The notes beneath the pieces were generated by a model. The model saw only the letters and a list, made by a program, of their open reading frames with translations, was not told the origin of the DNA and did no database searches. From Pseudolabrys sp963742345 (GTDB taxonomy: Bacteria > Pseudomonadota > Alphaproteobacteria > Rhizobiales > Xanthobacteraceae): DNA of 64,000 nt. The position numbers and the translations under genes are program-made. Below are positions 55,583 through 62,177 of the stretch, one piece after another (position 1 is the stretch's first letter; every line of letters starts with the position of its first letter). The stretch is from contig CAVULO010000007.1 of NCBI GenBank assembly GCA_963742345.1, positions 167,448 to 231,447 of the forward strand, written 5' to 3'.

Positions 55583-56311
55583 ATGATTACGATCAGCAAT
55601 GTCAGCAAATGGTACGGCAAGGTGCAGGTGCTCAACAAATGCAGCGCTGAGGTCGCCAAAGGCGAGGTCGTGGTGGTATGCGGCCCATCCGGGTCTGGAA
55701 AATCGACCTTGATCAAATGCGTCAACGGGCTCGAACCGTTTGAGGAAGGCACCATCACGGTGGACGGGGTTTCGGTCGGCGACCCGAAGACCAGGCTTTC
55801 GACGCTGCGGGCCCGCATCGGCATGGTGTTCCAGCATTTCGAGCTGTTCCCGCACCTCTCCGTCATGCGCAATCTGTCGCTGGCGCAGATCAAGGTGCTT
55901 GGCCGCGATCCGAAAACTGCCACGGAGAAAGGTATGAAGCTTCTCGATCGCGTCGGATTGCACGAGCACGCCAACAAATTTCCCGGCCAGCTGTCGGGCG
56001 GCCAGCAGCAGCGCGTCGCCATTGCCCGCGCCTTGGCGATGGATCCGATCGCAATGCTATTCGATGAGCCGACCTCGGCGCTCGATCCGGAGATGATTCA
56101 GGAGGTGCTCGACGTGATGGTGGCACTCGCCAAGGACGGCATGACAATGATCGTCGTCACCCACGAGATGGGCTTTGCCCGCAAGGTCGCCAACCGCGTT
56201 ATTTTCATGGACAAGGGCGAAATCGTTGAGGATGCGCCGACTGCAGACTTTTTCGGCAAGCCGCGCAGCGAGCGGGCGCAACTGTTCCTGTCAAAAATCT
56301 TGCAACACTGA
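55583..56311 (+). CDS. Amino-acid ABC transporter ATP-binding protein (GltL-like)
   Basis: 242 aa, intact. Walker A GPSGSGKST, Q-loop VFQHFELFPHLSV, signature LSGGQQQRVAIARALAMDP, Walker B MLFDEPTSALDPEM and H-loop IVVTHEMGFARKV. The C-terminal FFGKPRSERAQLFLSKIL is standard for the PAO/HisP/GltL branch. Last gene of the importer operon. Confidence 0.96.
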   Translation: MITISNVSKWYGKVQVLNKCSAEVAKGEVVVVCGPSGSGKSTLIKCVNGLEPFEEGTITVDGVSVGDPKTRLSTLRARIGMVFQHFELFPHLSVMRNLSLAQIKVLGRDPKTATEKGMKLLDRVGLHEHANKFPGQLSGGQQQRVAIARALAMDPIAMLFDEPTSALDPEMIQEVLDVMVALAKDGMTMIVVTHEMGFARKVANRVIFMDKGEIVEDAPTADFFGKPRSERAQLFLSKILQH

Positions 56312-56429
56312 AATCACCGGCGACCGGGAGATCGAGCCCCCGGCCGGTGTGTGCGCTCGCACCAATATTCTCCTTTTTTATCCGCCCAATTTCCGATTGA
56401 GTGGCCCCCAAATCCAACTTGCGCACGGC

Positions 56430-56459
56430 ATGGATTCCGCTTTGGGCCATTAGCAGACA
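56430..56459 (+). repeat. Degenerate R hairpin
   Basis: Arms worn to ATGGATTCCGCTTT and TAGCAGACA with the first-type loop GGGCCAT. In the 320-bp space between convergent genes, about 175 bp from the arylsulfatase 2 stop. The rest of 56312-56632 shows only the terminator listed next. Confidence 0.55.
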
Positions 56460-56590
56460 AACAAATCTGCTGCGAACGCCATACTTGCAACTCCGATCGC
56501 CGCTGTAGCCGCGACGAAAAGGGTTGACGTCACTCGATTCGATTCTCTCCGGATCAGTCCCAGTGAACTTCAGGTAGTGAACATTGCGGT

Positions 56591-56616
56591 GCGGGCGCCC
56601 ATTGCTGGGCGCCCGC
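56591..56616 (-). terminator. Perfect 10-bp GC hairpin after arylsulfatase 2
   Basis: GCGGGCGCCC at 56591-56600, loop ATTGCT, GGGCGCCCGC at 56607-56616, starting 16 bp beyond the arylsulfatase stop. No T-run follows. The same design occurs after arylsulfatase 1. Confidence 0.65.
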
Positions 56617-56632
56617 AACGCTCTAACCATTA

Positions 56633-58351
56633 TTATTCGCCTGCGTGACTGGACGTCTTCATGTCCTTAACCTGCTGCAGAACCTGCTCCAGATTGTAGC
56701 TCGCTGGATTTTGCAGCGGCGGGAACGGAATGTAGCTTTCAAGCTCCTTCAGCCACAGTGCCTGGCCGATGGGCAGCATGTTCCAGTCATAGACATAGGC
56801 GGTGGACGGTGAAGCAATTGCCCCGCCCATACCAAAGAGCGTCTTCTGCTGTTGACCAATGGAAATCTCGAACGGATCGCGCTTGACGTTGACGACCTGG
56901 GTCCAATGATAGGGAACCACGCCTACTGTAAAGCCCGCCGGCGCGTCGGACACCATCGCGAAGTACATCTTCCAGTTCTTGTAGCGGACCGCAGAAGGGT
57001 CCTTGCCGGAATAGTAGAAGAACACATCGCGCGCCGACTTTTGCGACTTGCCTTCCAGGAACTCGCGCTGGTCGACTCCGTCGAGCGTCGTCTTCACGAT
57101 GCCGGTGTATTGGCCGGCCTCGATCTGCTTCTTCAGTCCGTCGCCCTTCGGGCCGCCCGCGATATCGACAAGGGTGGGCATCCAATCGAGAGAGGCGAAC
57201 ATGTCGTTCTTGACGGTGCCGGGCTTGATCACGCCTGGCCAGCGGATCACCATCGGGGCGCGCATGCCGCCCTCCCAGGTGGTGAGCTTGCCGCCCTTGA
57301 ACGGGGTGGTGCCGCCATCCGGGAAGGTGATGGTCTCGGCGCCGTTGTCGGTCGTGAAAACGACGATGGTGTTGTTGGTCTGCCCCATATCGTCGACCTT
57401 CTTCAGAACGACGCCGATATTGTCGTCCATCTGCTTCATGCCGGCTTCGTTGACGCCCCAGTCCTTGCCGCCGGGCTCACCAACCATCGCCAGATATTTG
57501 TCCGGCAGCACGGTGGTAATGTGCATGCGGGCCGGGTTGTACCAGACGAAGAACGGCTTGTTGGTCTTCTTCGGGTCGTTGCGATCGAGGAAGTCGACGA
57601 CCTTGGCAGAGATTTCCTCATCCACGGTCTTCGAACGCTCCAGGGTCAGCGGACCCTGGTCCTGGCAGGTCTGGTTCTTCGAACTGCCGTCGGAGGACTT
57701 GCACCACAGCACCGGCCGCGGCGGCATCAAGCAAAGTGTGGTCTTGGGATCGACGGCGCCCGGGACCTCGGCCAGGCCGGGGATCGGCGTGTTCTTGCAC
57801 GGTGGCGCGACGGTCTGCTGCGTTGGAGTTTTGTTGATGTCGGGGAAGCTCACGCCTTGCATCGCATCGAGGTGATATAAATAGCCCCAGAATTCCTGGA
57901 AGCCGTGGGCGGTTGGCAACGCGTCAGTGTGATCACCCAGGTGGTTCTTGCCGAACTCGCCGGTGGTGTAGCCGAGATCGATCAGGAACTTGGCGAGTGC
58001 CGGCGTGCCAGGCTTTAGGTAGGACGGGCTACCCGGGAGTTGCGGAGGGATCATGCCGGTGCGCAGCGGATGCATGCCGGTGAAGAAGGCGTTGCGCCCC
58101 GCCGTGCAGCTCTGCTCGGCGTAATAGTCGGTGAACATCGCACCTTCATGACCGATGCGGTCAATGTTCGGCGTCTCTCCGACCATCAAACCGCGGTGAT
58201 AGATGCTCGGTTGCATCCATCCGATGTCGTCACCCATGATGAAGACGATGTTCGGTTTACTCTGCGACTGCGCAGATGCTTGCTGAGGCAGGCCTGCTGC
58301 GGCAACCAATACCGCAATCAAACTGAGCCATAAGTTTCGATGGAAGTTCAT
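56633..58351 (-). CDS. Arylsulfatase, type I formylglycine-dependent (copy 2)
   Basis: About 572 aa from the Met at 58351 with signal peptide LWLSLIAVLVAAAGLPQQASAQ. NIVFIMGDDIGWMQ holds the metal-binding Asp pair and SCTAGRNAFFTG the Cys82 to be converted to formylglycine. VVFTTDNGAETITFPDGGTTPFKGGKLTTWEGGMRAPMVIRWPG is the typical distal loop. It resembles copy 1 over its full length but is longer in the middle (about residues 160-210, with Cys residues that may form disulfides). Expected to work in the periplasm on sulfate esters. A strong palindrome lies 53 bp upstream. Confidence 0.95.
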   Translation of the reverse strand: MNFHRNLWLSLIAVLVAAAGLPQQASAQSQSKPNIVFIMGDDIGWMQPSIYHRGLMVGETPNIDRIGHEGAMFTDYYAEQSCTAGRNAFFTGMHPLRTGMIPPQLPGSPSYLKPGTPALAKFLIDLGYTTGEFGKNHLGDHTDALPTAHGFQEFWGYLYHLDAMQGVSFPDINKTPTQQTVAPPCKNTPIPGLAEVPGAVDPKTTLCLMPPRPVLWCKSSDGSSKNQTCQDQGPLTLERSKTVDEEISAKVVDFLDRNDPKKTNKPFFVWYNPARMHITTVLPDKYLAMVGEPGGKDWGVNEAGMKQMDDNIGVVLKKVDDMGQTNNTIVVFTTDNGAETITFPDGGTTPFKGGKLTTWEGGMRAPMVIRWPGVIKPGTVKNDMFASLDWMPTLVDIAGGPKGDGLKKQIEAGQYTGIVKTTLDGVDQREFLEGKSQKSARDVFFYYSGKDPSAVRYKNWKMYFAMVSDAPAGFTVGVVPYHWTQVVNVKRDPFEISIGQQQKTLFGMGGAIASPSTAYVYDWNMLPIGQALWLKELESYIPFPPLQNPASYNLEQVLQQVKDMKTSSHAGE

Positions 58352-58403
58352 GGCCGGTTTCTCCCTTACAAAGCTGGTCAACCACGGCTTTGCATTGAGT
58401 CAC

Positions 58404-58424
58404 GAGGTGAATTTGATTCACCTC
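58404..58424. promoter_or_regulatory. Candidate operator of arylsulfatase 2
   Basis: GAGGTGAAT-TTG-ATTCACCTC is a perfect 9-3-9 inverted repeat centred 63 bp upstream of the arylsulfatase start. The length and spacing suit a dimeric regulator. No gene for one is adjacent. It is not present upstream of arylsulfatase 1. Confidence 0.6.
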
Positions 58425-58538
58425 CGGCGTTTATCGTTACACCGGGTTGACGCAGGTTGAACTGTACTTAGGGGAAGGATCGGCCCCGGGTGGGCGGTAT
58501 CAAGGGAATGATGCCGCGCAGCGGCGCTCGACAATTTC

Positions 58539-58910
58539 TCAATTTACCCTTGGCGCAACCTTCTCGATAGCTTCAAACAACTGACTCGCCAAAAACGGTT
58601 TGCTCAGGCAGGCGATGCAGCCTGCACTGAGTGCTTTTTGGCGCATATCCTCAAGCGCAGTCATGAAGATGACTGGAAGCGTAGGATGGAACGCCTTCAG
58701 CTGTTGGCGCAATTCGATTCCAGATAATCCATCGAGCTGAATGTCCAAGAGAAGACAATTGGCTTTGTTTGCGGCTCCACTTGCGAGAAATTCTTCTGCC
58801 GAGGAAAAGAGTGCAGTCATAAAACCACGAGCATTCAGCAACTCCTCAGCAGCCTTGAGCATGCTCGGATCGTCATCCACGACGGCCACGATTAAGCGCC
58901 GCTTTTGCAT
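58539..58910 (-). CDS. Single-domain response regulator (receiver only)
   Basis: 123 aa. The acidic pair is in VAVVDDDPSM, the phospho-acceptor Asp in CLLLDIQLDGLSG, the conserved Thr in VIFMTALED and Lys in CLSKPF. No output domain. It follows the FixJ-type regulator on the same strand after about 120 bp, so it could act as a phosphate sink or link in that system. Confidence 0.9.
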   Translation of the reverse strand: MQKRRLIVAVVDDDPSMLKAAEELLNARGFMTALFSSAEEFLASGAANKANCLLLDIQLDGLSGIELRQQLKAFHPTLPVIFMTALEDMRQKALSAGCIACLSKPFLASQLFEAIEKVAPRVN

Positions 58911-59030
58911 CGAGATCTCTAGCTGCTCTTGCCGGTCAAACCGGACCGGCTAAGCCTTTTCCCTCGACGCGCATTGTGACAGATTGAGTAGCGAAGTAGA
59001 CCTGCCCCTTGGGGAAGGGTCGCTTGGAGA

Positions 59031-59702
59031 TTATTCGCGCCGACCGTCGATTTGTCCGCTGGCGTTGGCCATTTTTCCGGTGCGATCAGGCAGCACTCCA
59101 AGGCGTTCGGCAATCACCGCGAGTTCTGCGAGCGAGCGAACTTTGAGTTTTTGTACCACCTCGTGTCGGTGCAATTTAACCGTTCGCTCCGATATGCCTA
59201 ATTCAAATGCAATCTGCTTATGCGGCTTCCCTTGCACTAAAAGACCAAAAACCTCGTTTTCGCGTGGCGTAAGCCGGGCAAAAAGCGACCGAAGCACGGA
59301 AATCTCATTCTCCTGCGCCTGTGTTGCTTCGAAACGCGCAAGAGCGCGCTGGATCACAGGCAGCAGAATTTCTTTGGTCACCGGCTTTGCAAGGAAATCC
59401 TCTGCGCCGGCTTTTATGGTCTGGACGGTTGTCGGAATGTCCCCATAGGCGCTGATAAATACAATCGGCAATCTGCACCCGGAGGCGGAGAGCTCATCCT
59501 GCAACTGCAGCCCGTTCAAGCCTGCCATCTGCAGGTCCAGCAGGATACAAGCAGGGCTGCCGTTCAATGGAGTCTCGAGCAGTTTTTTTGCGGTTTCATA
59601 CAGTCGCACTTCGTACCCACAAACGCTCAGCAGTTCGCCGATTGCCGAACGAAACGATTCATCATCATCAACAACGTGGATGGTCGCCGGCACGTCTGTC
59701 AT
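59031..59702 (-). CDS. FixJ/NarL-type response regulator
   Basis: 223 aa. Receiver with IHVVDDDESF, ACILLDLQMAGLNG, IVFISAYGD and FLAKPV; LuxR-type output LTPRENEVFGLLVQGKPHKQIAFELGISERTVKLHRHEVVQKLKVRSLAEL. Its start at 59702 overlaps the histidine kinase stop (ATGA), so the two are a coupled pair. It should bind DNA when phosphorylated; targets unknown. Confidence 0.94.
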   Translation of the reverse strand: MTDVPATIHVVDDDESFRSAIGELLSVCGYEVRLYETAKKLLETPLNGSPACILLDLQMAGLNGLQLQDELSASGCRLPIVFISAYGDIPTTVQTIKAGAEDFLAKPVTKEILLPVIQRALARFEATQAQENEISVLRSLFARLTPRENEVFGLLVQGKPHKQIAFELGISERTVKLHRHEVVQKLKVRSLAELAVIAERLGVLPDRTGKMANASGQIDGRRE

Positions 59703-61555
59703 GTCGCATCCACCCTGGACAACGGCAGCGTAAAGCAAAACATGGCGCCACCGCCCGGGCGATTTTCAGCCCATATCTTGCCGCCGTACGTCTCGATTAT
59801 CGTGCGCGCGATGGGCAGACCAAGTCCGGTCCCCTGTCGCTTGGTCGTATAAAAGGCCTCGAATATTTTATTAAGCCTGTCCGGAGGAATACCTGTTCCG
59901 GCATCCTCGACCGATACTTCCACGGCGGAGTCGTCAATCAACGCCGTCTTGATCGCCATTTGGCCCGGGCCGGGACCACGCTCCTGCATGGCGTCAATCC
60001 CGTTCATGGCCAGGTTCATGATCACCTGCTGCATTTGAACGCGATCGCAGCGGACGGGCAAGGCGCCGTTCGCATTGTAGGAGTTGAGCTCGACACCTTT
60101 CTTCAAGGCTTCCGGACCAACGATCTGAATCGTATCGCTGATGACATCGTTGAGGTCGAATTCCTCCATTTCGATTTCATCTCTTTTCTTCAACAGACCC
60201 CGGAGGTGGGTGATGATCTGCGCCGCGCGCTGATCATCACGCAGGATGTTGCCAAGGATGTGCTGAGCACGCGTTACGTTCGGTGGTTCCGTTTTGAGAT
60301 AGAGCAATGCAGCTTCCGCGTTGCTTTGGATGGCGCCTAAGGGTTGTTTCAGTTCATGGGCAACAGACGCGGACAACGCACTGGCGACAGCGATGCGGTT
60401 CAGATGAATGACTTCCATCAGGCGCTGGCGCACTTCCAACTCAGCGATCCGGCGGCGGCGGCGCTCCAGAAAAAGCCCCGCGATCACCACCGCCTGCACA
60501 AACATGATCGTGGCAAGCGCGATTATCTGCCAGCGATACCGCTGCCACAAAGTGGGCTCTCGGAACTGAACGACACTGCCGGGCGGCAACCGGGCTTCGC
60601 TGATGTCCCATCGCCGCGTTTCCCGCCAGTCGTATATCGGCGCGCCAAAGGCCACATATGGAGGTTTGATAGCGGCTGGCTTTTCACCATTCAGGATACG
60701 TATCGCTACGTCGGCTCCCTGCTGACCAAGAGCTTGGGTTTGCATTAAGGGGCCGCCGACGACCCCTCGTCCCATTTCAAAATCGCCCATACCGAAAATG
60801 GGTACACTTGCGACTTCGCGCATTGCTTCGAGTGCGCGATCTTGTGAATAGGGAACTCCCGAAGCATCCTCGGAAAGCAGAAACCAGAAGATGACAGAAT
60901 TGGGCGGCATCGTCGCGGCGCGCGCCAGCATTTCGCCAAACGTCAAGTTATTCAGCCACTCGATCTTTAAATGTTCAGCAATCGGCGCAAAATCGCGGCG
61001 GAGCTCTGAAGTCCAATATCGTTCAACGGGTGAATTGCCGACCACGACAGCTATTTCGGTCGTTTCAGGCCGAAGACGCAAGATATTGTTGAGATAGGCG
61101 GGCAGATCGAGGTCCAACAAAACAGCCGTATCATGTTCTGTGAGGTCGGCACTGGAAATGCGCCGGCGGTCGGCCCCAAGGATCAGCATGGGCGTTGTGG
61201 GAAATAGCAGTTGCCGGTTGCGTTGCATGAAGAACGCCGCCGGTGCCCCAACGGGCACGATTAGATCGAGCTTGCGCTCGGAAAGGAGCGCACGGATATA
61301 GTCGACAAACGGCCCGTCGTCCCGCGGGGTCTTGATCCGAGCCGTATCAAGCGAAACCTCGTAGAGATCGATTGGCTCTGAGGTTTTTTTGATGAGCCCC
61401 TCGCGAAATCCTCCCGCCATATCGCTCCACGGGGAGTAAGCATGGCCAAACGCGTGAATCAAAAGAACGCGCCGCGAATCCGCGGCGGAAACGCCACTTG
61501 TTGCTAAAACGAGAATAGCGACGCACGCGACCGCAGTGCGTGTCCAATTCAGCAT
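59699..61555 (-). CDS. Sensor histidine kinase with a periplasmic binding-protein-like sensor
   Basis: About 618 aa from the Met at 61555. Signal/first helix MLNWTRTAVACVAILVLATSGVSAA, then a 280-residue periplasmic region (RRVLLIHAFGHAYSPWSDMAGGFREGL, LDLIVPVGAPAAFFMQRNRQLLFPTTPMLILGADRRR, RALEAMREVASVPIFGMGDFEMGRGVVGGPLMQTQALGQQGADVAIRILNGEKPAAI) with the layout of PF04392-type binding proteins. A second helix (RWQIIALATIMFVQAVVIAGLFLE) leads to the kinase: H box SASVAHELKQPLGAIQSNAEAALL, N box QVIMNLAMNGIDAM, G boxes VEDAGTGIPP and GTGLGLPIARTII. A ligand-sensing kinase related in fold to the orphan receptors in the array. Confidence 0.9.
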   Translation of the reverse strand: MLNWTRTAVACVAILVLATSGVSAADSRRVLLIHAFGHAYSPWSDMAGGFREGLIKKTSEPIDLYEVSLDTARIKTPRDDGPFVDYIRALLSERKLDLIVPVGAPAAFFMQRNRQLLFPTTPMLILGADRRRISSADLTEHDTAVLLDLDLPAYLNNILRLRPETTEIAVVVGNSPVERYWTSELRRDFAPIAEHLKIEWLNNLTFGEMLARAATMPPNSVIFWFLLSEDASGVPYSQDRALEAMREVASVPIFGMGDFEMGRGVVGGPLMQTQALGQQGADVAIRILNGEKPAAIKPPYVAFGAPIYDWRETRRWDISEARLPPGSVVQFREPTLWQRYRWQIIALATIMFVQAVVIAGLFLERRRRRIAELEVRQRLMEVIHLNRIAVASALSASVAHELKQPLGAIQSNAEAALLYLKTEPPNVTRAQHILGNILRDDQRAAQIITHLRGLLKKRDEIEMEEFDLNDVISDTIQIVGPEALKKGVELNSYNANGALPVRCDRVQMQQVIMNLAMNGIDAMQERGPGPGQMAIKTALIDDSAVEVSVEDAGTGIPPDRLNKIFEAFYTTKRQGTGLGLPIARTIIETYGGKIWAENRPGGGAMFCFTLPLSRVDAT

Positions 61556-62055
61556 TAAAAACACTGCACTTTCCGAAATTGCGCGACGCGTCCACTCTGG
61601 AGCATGACGATTTACCGACAACCGCCCGAAGCCGAAGCAAAACCGGTCGATTCATTTTACTACCGGCGCATTTGGGCGGCATACCCGTCATTGGTCAGTC
61701 ACGAACAATTGACAGGCGGGCCTGCCCCGAAGGGAAGCGGCGCAAATCAGTCTTTTGCCTCACGATGAGGGGAAGAGGCTCACATTCTGTGCCTCGCATT
61801 GCACCTGCTATCGCGATCGTCGGCTGCGCGCTTTGCACGCCGGGCGTGGCGCTCGCCCAAACTGGCACAGCTGCCCGGCGCATGTACCGCTTCAAAAAAT
61901 CATCGGTGGTCCGTGATTTGGCGGTCCCGAGAGTTGTGCCACGAATAAGCGAATTCCATGAGTTACACTGTCAAACTATTCTAACGGCGCTTATAGTCGC
62001 TGAAGGCAATTTGCTGAACTGTAAAACTGGAAAATCGTAACGCGCAACGTCTGCA
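61556..62055. other. Gene-poor region upstream of the kinase
   Basis: About 500 bp between the kinase start and the R doublet. A plus-strand frame is open from 61540 to 62040, but it overlaps the kinase start and its product has no recognisable features, so I do not call it. Contains copy 2 of the 25-nt dispersed repeat. Confidence 0.4.
61919..61943. repeat. Dispersed 25-nt repeat, copy 2
   Basis: Matches 33724-33748 at 24 of 25 positions, same orientation, in a region without a gene. The neighbouring bases are not similar, so the repeat is short and sharply bounded. Confidence 0.7.
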
Positions 62056-62128
62056 TCTTGTCCTCTTTACCCCCGAAAGCAGACATGTGCGGTGCAAAAA
62101 GGAATGTCTGCTTTGTGCCGTAGCGGAC
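62056..62128 (+). repeat. R doublet outside the array
   Basis: Hairpins at 62056-62084 (left arm worn, loop TTTACCCCCG) and 62102-62128, with the spacer GTGCGGTGCAAAAAGGA. It lies 49 bp after the stop of the RND-peptidase gene, in the same orientation as the array copies. Confidence 0.92.
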
Positions 62129-62177
62129 ATTGCGTCTGTGGCTTTAAACGAAATAAAGCCGTGACAGCAGCTATTCC

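Noticed and set aside
61540..62040. 166-aa plus-strand frame beginning MSNSALKTLHFPKLRD
   Set aside because: It overlaps the kinase start, has no ribosome-binding site and no family features, and runs through a dispersed repeat.
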